Shown: positions 1 through 11,493 of the stretch, piece after piece
Layout: the number at the start of each line of letters is the position of its first letter
Position numbering within the stretch: the stretch's first letter is position 1
From: Protonemura montana
Taxonomy: Eukaryota > Arthropoda > Insecta > Plecoptera > Nemouridae
Reading direction: 5' to 3'
Assembly: GCA_947568835.1 (NCBI GenBank)
Contig: OX387609.1
Span: 17,443,208-17,507,207, forward strand
Length of the DNA: 64,000 nt
Notes under the pieces: model-generated
What the model saw: the letters and a program-made list of their open reading frames with translations, nothing else
The model's database searches: none
Told to the model about the DNA's origin: nothing
Translations under genes and position numbers: made by a program

Positions 1-1309
1 TGTCCTGCCCCATGTCCCATGTCCTGCTCCATGTCCTTCCCCTGTCCAGCCCCATGTCCCATGTCCTGCCCCATGTCCTGCCACATGTCCTGCCCTATGT
101 CCTGTCCCATGTCCTGCCCCTTGTCCTGCCCCATGTCCTGCTCCATGTCCTGCCCCATGTCCCATGTCCTGCTCCATGTCCTTCCCCTGTCCAGCCCCAT
201 GTCCCATGTCCTGCCCCATGTCCTGCCACATGTCCTGCCCCATATCCAGCCCCATGTCCTGCCCCATGTCCTGCCCTATGTCCTGTCTTATGTCCTGCCC
301 CATGTAATGCCCCATGTCCTGCTCCATGTCCTCCCCCTGTCCTGCCCTATGTCTTATGTCCTGCCCCATGTCCTGCCTCATGGCCTGCCCCATGTCCTGC
401 CCTATGTCCTGTCCCATGTCCTGCCCCATTTCCTGCCCCATGTCCTGCTCCATGTCCTGCCCCATGTCCTGCCCCATGTCCCGCTCCATGTCCTCCCCCT
501 GTCCTGCCTCATGTCCCATGTCCTGCCCCATGTCCTGCCCCATGTCCTGCCCCATGTCCTGCCCCATGTCCTGTTTCATGTCCTGCCCCATGTTTTGCCC
601 CATGTCCTGTCCAATGTCCTGCCTCATGTCCTGCCCCATGTCCTGCCCCATGTCCTGCCCCATGTCCTGACCCATGTCCTGTCCCATGTCCTGCCCCATG
701 TCATGCCCCATGTCCTGCCCCATGTCCTGCCCCATGTCCCATGTCCTGCCCCATGTCCTGCCCTTTGTCCTGTCCCATTTCCTGCCCCATGTCCTGCCCC
801 ATGTCCTGCCCCATGTCCTGCCCCATGTCCTGCCCCATGTCTTGCCCCATGTCCCATGTCCTGCCCCATGTCCTGCCCCATGTCCTGCCCCATGTCCTTC
901 CCTATGTCCTGTCCCATGTCCTGCCCCATGTCCTGCCCCATGTCCTGCTCCATGTCCTCCCCCTGTCCTGCCCCATGTCCCATGTCCTGCCCCATGTCCT
1001 GCCCCATGTCCTGCCCCATGTCCTGCCCTATGTCTTGTCCCATGTCCTGCCCAATGTCCTGCCCCATGTCCTGCCCTATGTCCTGCCCCTTGTCTTGCCC
1101 CATGTCCCATGTCCTGCCCCATGTCCTGCCCCATGTCCTGCCCCATGTCCTGCCCTATGTCCTGCCCCATGTCCTGCCCCATGTCCTGCTCCATGTCCTG
1201 CCCCATGTCCTGCCCCATGTCCCATGTCATGCCCCATGTCCTGCCCCATGTCCTGCCCCATGTCCTGTCCCATGACCTGCTCTATGTCCTGCCCCATGTC
1301 TTGCCCCAT
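1..1309. repeat. Partial HOR copy of the 2,906-bp type (3' part)
   Basis: This segment matches 9,689-10,997 at a constant offset of 9,688 bp and 12,595-13,903 at an offset of 12,594 bp. Shared marks are the TAA variant (here 305-307), the CTGTTTCATG variant near 570, the CCCAATG variant near 1,050 and the CATGACCTGCTCTATG variant whose TGA ends at 1,275. The left end is cut by the window edge, so the block may continue upstream. Confidence 0.85.
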
Positions 1310-3539
1310 GTCCCATGTCCTGCCTCATGTCCTGCCCCATGTCCTGCCCCATGTCCTGCCCCATGTCCTGCCCCATGTCCTGCCCCATGTCCTGCCCTAT
1401 GTCCTGTCCCATGTCCTGTCCCATGTCATGTCCCATGTCCTGCTCCATGTCCTCCCCCTGTCCTGCCCTATGTCTTATGTCCTGCCCCATGTCCTGCCTC
1501 ATGGCCTGCCCCATGTCCTGCCCTACGTCCTGTCCCATGTCCTGCCCCATTTCCTGCCCCATATCCTGCTCCATGTCCTGCCCCATGTCCTGCCCCATGT
1601 CCCGCTCCATGTCCTCCCCCTGTCCTGCCTCATGTCCCATGTCCTGTCCCATGTCCTGTCCCATGTCCTGCCCCATGTTTTGCCCCATGTCCTGTCCAAT
1701 GTCCTGCCTCATGTCCTGCCCCATGTCCTGCCCCATGTCCTGCCCCATGTCCTGCCCCCTGTCCTGCCTCATGTCCCATGTCCTGTCCCATGTCCTGTCC
1801 CATGTCCTGCCCCATGTTTTGCCCCATGTCCTGTCCAATGTCCTGCCTCATGTCCTGCCCCATGTCCTGCCCCATGTCCTGCCCCATGTCCTGCCCCATG
1901 TCCTGTCCCATATCCTGCTCCATGTCCTGCCCCATGTCCTGCCCCATGTCCCGCTCCATGTCCTCCCCCTGTCCTGCCTCATGTCCCATGTCCTGTCCCA
2001 TGTCCTGTCCCATGTCCTGCCCCATGTTTTGCCCCATGTCCTGCCCTTTGTCCTGTCCCATTTCCTGCCCCATGTCCTGCCCCATGTCCTGCCCCATGTC
2101 CTGCCCCATGTCCTGCCCCATGTCTTGCCCCATGTCCCATGTCCTGCCCCATGTCCTGCCCCATGTCCTGCCCCATGTCCTTCCCTATGTCCTGTCCCAT
2201 GTCCTGCCCCATGTCCTGCCCCATGTCCTGCTCCATGTCCTCCCCCTGTCCTGCCCCATGTCCCATGTCCTGCCCCATGTCCTGCCCCATGTCCTGCCCC
2301 ATGTCCTGCCCTATGTCTTGTCCCATGTCCTGCCCCATGTCCTGCCCCATGTCCTGTCCTATGTCCTGCCCCATGTCTTGCCCCATGTCCCATGTCCTGC
2401 CCCATGTCCTGCCCCATGTCCTGCCCCATGTCCTGCCCTATGTCCTGCCCCATGTCCTGCCCCTTGTCCTTCCCCATGTCCTGCTCCTTGTCCTGCCCCA
2501 TGTCCCATGTCCTGCCCCATTTCCTGCCCCATGTCCTGCCCCATGTCCTGCCCCATGTCCTGCCCCATGTCCTGTCCCATGTCCTGCCCCATGTCCTGCC
2601 CCATGTCCTGCCCCTAGTCCTGCCCTATGTCATGTCCCATGTCCTGCCCCATGTCCTGCCCCATGTCCTGTCCCATGTCCTGCCTCATGTCCTGCCCCAT
2701 GTCCTGCCCTATGTCCTGCCCCATGTCCTGCCCCATGTCCTGCCCCATGTCCTGCCCTATGTCCTGCCCCATGTCCTGCCCTATGTCCTGTCCCATGTCC
2801 TGCTCCATGTCCTGCCCCATGTCCTGCCCCATGTCCCATGTCCTGCCCCATGTCCTGCCCCATGTCCTGCCCCATGTCATGCCCCATGTCCTGCCCCATG
2901 TCCTGCCCCATGTCCCATGTCCTGCCTCATGTCCTGCCCCTTGTCCTGTCCTATTTCCTGCCCCATGTCCTGCCCCATGTCCTGCCCCGTGTCCTGCCCC
3001 ATGTCCTGCCCCATGTTCTGCCCCATGTCCTGCCCCATGTCTTGCCCCATGTCCCATGTCCTGCCCCATGTCCTGCCCCATGTCCTGCCCCATGTCCTTC
3101 CCTATGTCCTGTCCCATGTCCTGCCCCATGTCCTGCCCCATGTCCTGCCCCATGTCCTGCTCCATGTCCTTCCCCTGTCCAGCCCCATGTCCCATGTCCT
3201 GCCCCATGTCCTGCCACATGTCCTGCCCCATGTCCTGCCATATGTCCTGTCCCATGTCCTGCCCCATGTCCTGCCCTATGTCCTGCCCCATGTCCTGCCC
3301 CATGTCCTGCTCCATGTCCTGCCCCATGTCCTGCCCCATGTCCAATGTCTTGCCCCATATCCTGCCCTATGTCCTGCCCCATGTCCTGCCCCATGTCCTG
3401 CCCATGTCCTGTCCCATGTCCTGCCCCATGTCATGCCCCATGTCCTGCCCCATGTCCTGCCCCATGTCCTATGTCCTGCCCCATGTCCTGCCCCTTGTCC
3501 TGTCCCATTTCCTGCCCCATGTCCTGCCCCATGTCCTGA
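1310..3539. repeat. Irregular early copy of the 2.5-kb HOR
   Basis: From about 1,850 on, the sequence lines up with 4,430 onward at an offset of 2,584 bp (TAG variant at 2,617 versus 5,201). Nearer the right end the offset is 2,524 bp, as at the CATATG site at 3,239 versus 5,763. The 60-bp difference equals five monomers present here and missing near 5,680 in the next copy. The first 500 bp are rearranged: the CCCGCTCC and TTTTGCCCC variant clusters occur two or three times at short distances (about 1,600-2,030), which suggests small local duplications. Confidence 0.7.
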
Positions 3540-6063
3540 CCCATGTCCTGCCCCATGTCCTGCCCCATGTCCTGCCCCATGTCCTGCCCCATGTCCTGCC
3601 CCATGTCCCATGTCCTGCCCCATGTCCTGCCCCTTGTCCTGTCCCATTTCCTGCCCCATGTCCTACCCCATGTCCTGCCCCATGTCCTGCCCCATGTCCT
3701 GCCCCATGTCCTGCCTCATGTCCTGCCCCATGTCTTGCCCCATGTCCCATGTCCTGCCCCATGTCCTGCCCCATGTTCTGCCCCATGTCCTGCCCTATGT
3801 CCTGTCTTATGTCCTGCCCCATGTAATGCCCCATGTCCTGCTCCATGTCCTCCCCCTGTCCTGCCCTCTATCTTATGTCCAGCCCCATGTCCTGCCTCAT
3901 GGCCTGCCCCATGTCCTGCCCTATGTCCTGTCCCATGTCCTGCCCCATTTCCTGCCCCATGTCCTGCTCCATGTCCTGCCCCATGTCCTGCCCCATGTCC
4001 CGCTCCATGTCCTCCCCATGTCCTGCCTCATGTCCCATGTCCTGCCCCATGTCCTGCCCCATGTCCTGTCCCATGTCCTGCCCCAAGTCCTGCCTCATGT
4101 CCTGCCCCATGTCCTGCCCCATGTCCTGCCCCATGTCCTGCCCTATGTCCTGCCCCATGTCCTGCCCCATGTCCTGCCCTATGTCCTGTCCCATGTCCTG
4201 TCCCATGTCATGTCCCATGTCCTGCTCCATGTCCTCCCCCTGTCCTGCCCTATGTCTTATGTCCTGCCCCATGTCCTGCCTCATGGCCTGCCCCATGTCC
4301 TGCCCTACGTCCTGTCCCATGTCCTGCCCCATTTCCTGCCCCATATCCTGCTCCATGTCCTGCCCCATGTCCTGCCCCATGTCCCGCTCCATGTCCTCCC
4401 CCTGTCCTGCCTCATGTCCCATGTCCTGTCCCATGTCCTGTCCCATGTCCTGCCCCATGTTTTGCCCCATGTCCTGTCCAATGTCCTGCCTCATGTCCTG
4501 CCCCATGTCCTGCCCCATGTCCTGCCCCATGTCCTGCCCCATGTCCTGTCCCATGTCCTGCCCCATGTCATGCCCCATGTCCTGCCCCATGTCCTGCCCC
4601 ATGTCCCATGTCCTGCCCCATGTCCTGCCCTTTGTCCTGTCCCATTTCCTGCCCCATGTCCTGCCCCATGTCCTGCCCCATGTCCTGCCCCATGTCCTGC
4701 CCCATGTCTTGCCCCATGTCCCATGTCCTGCCCCATGTCCTGCCCCATGTCCTGCCCCATGTCCTTCCCTATGTCCTGTCCCATGTCCTGCCCCATGTCC
4801 TGCCCCATGTCCTGCTCCATGTCCTCCCCCTGTCCTGCCCCATGTCCCATGTCCTGCCCCATGTCCTGCCCCATGTCCTGCCCCATGTCCTGCCCTATGT
4901 CTTGTCCCATGTCCTGCCCCATGTCCTGCCCCATGTCCTGCCCTATGTCCTGCCCCATGTCTTGCCCCATGTCCCATGTCCTGCCCCATGTCCTGCCCCA
5001 TGTCCTGCCCCATGTCCTGCCCTATGTCCTGCCCCATGTCCTGCCCCTTGTCCTTCCCCATGTCCTGCTCCTTGTCCTGCCCCATGTCCCATGTCCTGCC
5101 CCATTTCCTGCCCCATGTCCTGCCCCATGTCCTGCCCCATGTCCTGCCCCATGTCCTGTCCCATGTCCTGCCCCATGTCCTGCCCCATGTCCTGCCCCTA
5201 GTCCTGCCCTATGTCATGTCCCATGTCCTGCCCCATGTCCTGCCCCATGTCCTGTCCCATGTCCTGCCTCATGTCCTGCCCCATGTCCTGCCCTATGTCC
5301 TGCCCCATGTCCTGCCCCATGTCCTGCCCCATGTCCTGCCCTATGTCCTGCCCCATGTCCTGCCCTATGTCCTGTCCCATGTCCTGCTCCATGTCCTGCC
5401 CCATGTCCTGCCCCATGTCCCATGTCCTGCCCCATGTCCTGCCCCATGTCCTGCCCCATGTCATGCCCCATGTCCTGCCCCATGTCCTGCCCCATGTCCC
5501 ATGTCCTGCCTCATGTCCTGCCCCTTGTCCTGTCCTATTTCCTGCCCCATGTCCTGCCCCATGTCCTGCCCCGTGTCCTGCCCCATGTCCTGCCCCATGT
5601 TCTGCCCCATGTCCTGCCCCATGTCTTGCCCCATGTCCCATGTCCTGCCCCATGTCCTGCCCCATGTCCTGCCCCATGTCCTGCTCCATGTCCTTCCCCT
5701 GTCCAGCCCCATGTCCCATGTCCTGCCCCATGTCCTGCCACATGTCCTGCCCCATGTCCTGCCATATGTCCTGTCCCATGTCCTGCCCCATGTCCTGCCC
5801 TATGTCCTGCCCCATGTCCTGCCCCATGTCCTGCTCCATGTCCTGCCCCATGTCCTGCCCCATGTCCAATGTCTTGCCCCATATCCTGCCCTATGTCCTG
5901 CCCCATGTCATGCCCCATGTCCTGCCCATGTCCTGTCCCATGTCCTGCCCCATGTCATGCCCCATGTCCTGCCCCATGTCCTGCCCCATGTCCTATGTCC
6001 TGCCCCATGTCCTGCCCCTTGTCCTGTCCCATTTCCTGCCCCATGTCCTGCCCCATGACCTGA
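3540..6063. repeat. HOR-2524, copy 1
   Basis: This copy is bounded by TGA variants (CTGACCC) ending at 3,539 and 6,063. The order of diagnostic monomers is a TAA variant at 3,824-3,826, CTCTATCTTATG, CATGGCC, CCAAGTCC near 4,083, a second CATGGCC near 4,282, a TAG variant at 5,199-5,201, CATATG at 5,763 and an 11-bp unit just before 5,930. All recur 2,524 bp later. A CATGACCTGACC doublet near 6,056 is a private variant of this copy. Confidence 0.85.
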
Positions 6064-8587
6064 CCCATGTCCTGCCCCATGTCCTGCCCCATGTCCTGCC
6101 CCATGTCCTGCCCCATGTCCTGCCCCATGTCCCATGTCCTGCCCCATGTCCTGCCCCTTGTCCTGTCCCATTTCCTGCCCCATGTCCTATCCCATGTCCT
6201 GCCCCATGTCCTGCCCCATGTCCTGCCCCATGTCCTGCCTCATGTCCTGCCCCATGTCTTGCCCCATGTCCCATGTCCTGCCCCATGTCCTGCCCCATGT
6301 TCTGCCCCATGTCCTGCCCTATGTCCTGTCTTATGTCCTGCCCCATGTAATGCCCCATGTCCTGCTCCATGTCCTCCCCCTGTCCTGCCCTCTATCTTAT
6401 GTCCAGCCCCATGTCCTGCCTCATGGCCTGCCCCATGTCCTGCCCTATGTCCTGTCCCATGTCCTGCCCCATTTCCTGCCCCATGTCCTGCTCCATGTCC
6501 TGCCCCATGTCCTGCCCCATGTCCCGCTCCATGTCCTCCCCATGTCCTGCCTCATGTCCCATGTCCTGCCCCATGTCCTGCCCCATGTCCTGTCCCATGT
6601 CCTGCCCCAAGTCCTGCCTCATGTCCTGCCCCATGTCCTGCCCCATGTCCTGCCCCATGTCCTGCCCTATGTCCTGCCCCATGTCCTGCCCCATGTCCTG
6701 CCCTATGTCCTGTCCCATGTCCTGTCCCATGTCATGTCCCATGTCCTGCTCCATGTCCTCCCCCTGTCCTGCCCTATGTCTTATGTCCTGCCCCATGTCC
6801 TGCCTCATGGCCTGCCCCATGTCCTGCCCTACGTCCTGTCCCATGTCCTGCCCCATTTCCTGCCCCATATCCTGCTCCATGTCCTGCCCCATGTCCTGCC
6901 CCATGTCCCGCTCCATGTCCTCCCCCTGTCCTGCCTCATGTCCCATGTCCTGTCCCATGTCCTGTCCCATGTCCTGCCCCATGTTTTGCCCCATGTCCTG
7001 TCCAATGTCCTGCCTCATGTCCTGCCCCATGTCCTGCCCCATGTCCTGCCCCATGTCCTGCCCCATGTCCTGTCCCATGTCCTGCCCCATGTCATGCCCC
7101 ATGTCCTGCCCCATGTCCTGCCCCATGTCCCATGTCCTGCCCCATGTCCTGCCCTTTGTCCTGTCCCATTTCCTGCCCCATGTCCTGCCCCATGTCCTGC
7201 CCCATGTCCTGCCCCATGTCCTGCCCCATGTCTTGCCTCATGTCCCATGTCCTGCCCCATGTCCTGCCCCATGTCCTGCCCCATGTCCTTCCCTATGTCC
7301 TGTCCCATGTCCTGCCCCATGTCCTGCCCCATGTCCTGCTCCATGTCCTCCCCCTGTCCTGCCCCATGTCCCATGTCCTGCCCCATGTCCTGCCCCATGT
7401 CCTGCCCCATGTCCTGCCCTATGTCTTGTCCCATGTCCTGCCCCATGTCCTGCCCCATGTCCTGCCCTATGTCCTGCCCCATGTCTTGCCCCATGTCCCA
7501 TGTCCTGCCCCATGTCCTGCCCCATGTCCTGCTTCATGTCCTGCCCTATGTCCTGCCCCATGTCCTGCCCCTTGTCCTTCCCCATGTCCTGCTCCTTGTC
7601 CTGCCCCATGTCCCATGTCCTGCCCCATTTCCTGCCCCATGTCCTGCCCCATGTCCTGCCCCATGTCCTGCCCCATGTCCTGTCCCATGTCCTGCCCCAT
7701 GTCCTGCCCCATGTCCTGCCCCTAGTCCTGCCCTATGTCATGTCCCATGTCCTGCCCCATGTCCTGCCCCATGTCCTGTCCCATGTCCTGCCTCATGTCC
7801 TGCCCCATGTCCTGCCCTATGTCCTGCCCCATGTCCTGCCCCATGTCCTGCCCCATGTCCTGCCCTATGTCCTGCCCCATGTCCTGCCCTATGTCCTGTC
7901 CCATGTCCTGCTCCATGTCCTGCCCCATGTCCTGCCCCATGTCCCATGTCCTGCCCCATGTCCTGCCCCATGTCCTGCCCCATGTCATGCCCCATGTCCT
8001 GCCCCATGTCCTGCCCCATGTCCCATGTCCTGCCTCATGTCCTGCCCCTTGTCCTGTCCTATTTCCTGCCCCATGTCCTGCCCCATGTCCTGCCCCGTGT
8101 CCTGCCCCATGTCCTGCCCCATGTTCTGCCCCATGTCCTGCCCCATGTCTTGCCCCATGTCCCATGTCCTGCCCCATGTCCTGCCCCAAGTCCTGCCCCA
8201 TGTCCTGCTCCATGTCCTTCCCCTGTCCAGCCCCATGTCCCATGTCCTGCCCCATGTCCTGCCACATGTCCTGCCCCATGTCCTGCCATATGTCCTGTCC
8301 CATGTCCTGCCCCATGTCCTGCCCTATGTCCTGCCCCATGTCCTGCCCCATGTCCTGCTCCATGTCCTGCCCCATGTCCTGCCCCATGTCCAATGTCTTG
8401 CCCCATATCCTGCCCTATGTCCTGCCCCATGTCCTGCCCCATGTCCTGCCCATGTCCTGTCCCATGTCCTGCCCCATGTCATGCCCCATGTCCTGCCCCA
8501 TGTCCTGCCCCATGTCCTATGTCCTGCCCCATGTCCTGCCCCTTGTCCTGTCCCATTTCCTGCCCCATGTCCTGCCCCATGTCCTGA
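6064..8587. repeat. HOR-2524, copy 2
   Basis: This is a near-identical copy of 3,540-6,063, shifted by exactly 2,524 bp (TAG variant at 7,725, CATATG at 8,287, closing TGA ending 8,587). It has a few private substitutions, for example GCTTCATG near 7,532, TTGCCTCATG near 7,236 and CCCAAGTCC near 8,187. The 2,524-bp period continues past this copy to about 9,130, where the neighbouring HOR loses the CCAAGTCC stretch. The two HOR families therefore share their first roughly 540 bp. Confidence 0.85.
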
Positions 8588-11493
8588 CCCATGTCCTGCC
8601 CCATGTCCTGCCCCATGTCCTGCCCCATGTCCTGCCCCATGTCCTGCCCCATGTCCCATGTCCTGCCCCATGTCCTGCCCCTTGTCCTGTCCCATTTCCT
8701 GCCCCATGTCCTACCCCATGTCCTGCCCCATGTCCTGCCCCATGTCCTGCCCCATGTCCTGCCTCATGTCCTGCCCCATGTCTTGCCCCATGTCCCATGT
8801 CCTGCCCCATGTCCTGCCCCATGTTCTGCCCCATGTCCTGCCCTATGTCCTGTCTTATGTCCTGCCCCATGTAATGCCCCATGTCCTGCTCCATGTCCTC
8901 CCCCTGTCCTGCCCTCTATCTTATGTCCAGCCCCATGTCCTGCCTCATGGCCTGCCCCATGTCCTGCCCTATGTCCTGTCCCATGTCCTGCCCCATTTCC
9001 TGCCCCATGTCCTGCTCCATGTCCTGCCCCATGTCCTGCCCCATGTCCCGCTCCATGTCCTCCCCATGTCCTGCCTCATGTCCCATGTCCTGCCCCATGT
9101 CCTGCCCCATGTCCTGTCCCATGTCCTGCCCCATGTTTTGCCCCATGTCCTGTCCAATGTCCTGCCTCATGTCCTGCCCCATGTCCTGCCCCATGTCCTG
9201 CACCATGTCCTGCCCCATGTCCTGTCCCATGTCCTGCCCCATGTCATGCCCCATGTCCTGCCCCATGTCTTGCCCCATGTTCCATGTCCTGCCCCATGTC
9301 CTGCCCCATGTCCTGCCCCATGTCCTTCCCTATGTCCTGTCCCATGTCCTGCCCCATGTCCTGCCCCATGTCCTGCTCCATGTCCTCCCCCTGTCCTGCC
9401 CCATGTCCCATGTCCTGCATCATGTCCTGCCCCATGTCCTGCCCCATGTCCTGCCCTATGTCTTGTCCCATGTCCTGCCCCATGTCCTGCCCCATGTCCT
9501 GCCCTATGTCCTGCCCCATGTCTTGCCCCATGTCCCATGTCCTGCCCCATGTCCTGCCCCATGTCCTGCCCCATGTCCTGCCCTATGTCCTGCCCCATGT
9601 CCTGCCCCTTGTCCTGCCCCATGTCCTGCTCCATGTCCTGCCCCATGTCCCATGTCCTGCCCCTTGTCCTGCCCCATGTCCTGCTCCATGTCCTGCCCCA
9701 TGTCCCATGTCCTGCTCCATGTCCTTCCCCTGTCCAGCCCCATGTCCCATGTCCTGCCCCATGTCCTGCCACATGTCCTGCCCTATGTCCTGTCCCATGT
9801 CCTGCCCCTTGTCCTGCCCCATGTCCTGCTCCATGTCCTGCCCCATGTCCCATGTCCTGCTCCATGTCCTTCCCCTGTCCAGCCCCATGTCCCATGTCCT
9901 GCCCCATGTCCTGCCACATGTCCTGCCCCATATCCTGCCCCATGTCCTGCCCCATGTCCTGCCCTATGTCCTGTCTTATGTCCTGCCCCATGTAATGCCC
10001 CATGTCCTGCTCCATGTCCTCCCCCTGTCCTGCCCTATGTCTTATGTCCTGCCCCATGTCCTGCCTCATGGCCTGCCCCATGTCCTGCCCTATGTCCTGT
10101 CCCATGTCCTGCCCCATTTCCTGCCCCATGTCCTGCTCCATGTCCTGCCCCATGTCCTGCCCCATGTCCCGCTCCATGTCCTCCCCCTGTCCTGCCTCAT
10201 GTCCCATGTCCTGCCCCATGTCCTGCCCCATGTCCTGCCCCATGTCCTGCCCCATGTCCTGTTTCATGTCCTGCCCCATGTTTTGCCCCATGTCCTGTCC
10301 AATGTCCTGCCTCATGTCCTGCCCCATGTCCTGCCCCATGTCCTGCCCCATGTCCTGCCCCATGTCCTGTCCCATGTCCTGCCCCATGTCATGCCCCATG
10401 TCCTGCCCCATGTCCTGCCCCATGTCCCATGTCCTGCCCCATGTCCTGCCCTTTGTCCTGTCCCATTTCCTGCCCCATGTCCTGCCCCATGTCCTGCCCC
10501 ATGTCCTGCCCCTCGTCCTGCCCCATGTCTTGCCCCATGTCCCATGTCCTGCCCCATGTCCTGCCCCATGTCCTGCCCCATGTCCTTCCCTATGTCCTGT
10601 CCCATGTCCTGCCCCATGTCCTGCCCCATGTCCTGCTCCATGTCCTCCCCCTGTCCTGCCCCATGTCCCATGTCCTGCCCCATGTCCTGCCCCATGTCCT
10701 GCCCCATGTCCTGCCCTATGTCTTGTCCCATGTCCTGCCCAATGTCCTGCCCCATGTCCTGCCCTATGTCCTGCCCCTTGTCTTGCCCCATGTCCCATGT
10801 CCTGCCCCATGTCCTGCCCCATGTCCTGCCCCATGTCCTGCCCTATGTCCTGCCCCATGTCCTGCCCCATGTCCTGCTCCATGTCCTGCCCCATGTCCTG
10901 CCCCATGTCCCATGTCATGCCCCATGTCCTGCCCCATGTCCTGCCCCATGTCCTGTCCCATGACCTGCTCTATGTCCTGCCCCATGTCTTGCCCCATGTC
11001 CCATTTCCTGCCTCATGTCCTGCCCCATGTCCTGCCCCATGTCCTGCCCCATGTCTTGCCCCATGTCCCATGTCCTGCCCCATGTCCTGCCCCATGTCCT
11101 GCCCCATGTCCTGCTCCATGTCCTTCCCCTGTCCAGCCCCATGTCCCATGTCCTGCCCCATGTCCTGCCACATGTCCTGCCCCATGTCCTGCCATATGTC
11201 CTGTCCCATGTCCTGCCCCATGTCCTGCCCTATGTCCTGCCCCATGTCCTGCCCCATGTCCTGCTCCATGTCCTGCCCCATGTCCTGCCCCATGTCCAAT
11301 GTCTTGCCCCATATCCTGCCCTATGTCCTGCCCCATGTCCTGCCCCATGTCCTGCCCATGTCCTGTCCCATGTCCTGCCCCATGTCATGCCCCATGTCCT
11401 GCCCCATGTCCTGCCCCATGTCCTATGTCCTGCCCCATGTCCTGCCCCTTGTCCTGTCCCATTTCCTGCCCCATGTCCTGCCCCATGTCCTGA
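8588..11493. repeat. HOR-2906, copy 1
   Basis: This copy runs from TGA ending 8,587 to TGA ending 11,493. It contains two TAA variants (ending 8,874 and 9,995, 1,121 bp apart), CTGCATCATG near 9,418, two TCCAGCC-bearing segments near 9,730 and 9,880, CATGACCTGCTCTATG ending its TGA at 10,963 and CATATG at 11,193. The same markers recur 2,906 bp downstream. A private CCCCTCGTCC variant sits at about 10,510. Confidence 0.85.

Noticed and set aside
305-330. ATG shortly after each TAA variant as a true translation start
   Set aside because: Every monomer contains an ATG; the position after TAA is special only because the stop resets ORF calling. No ribosome-binding or Kozak-type context distinguishes it.
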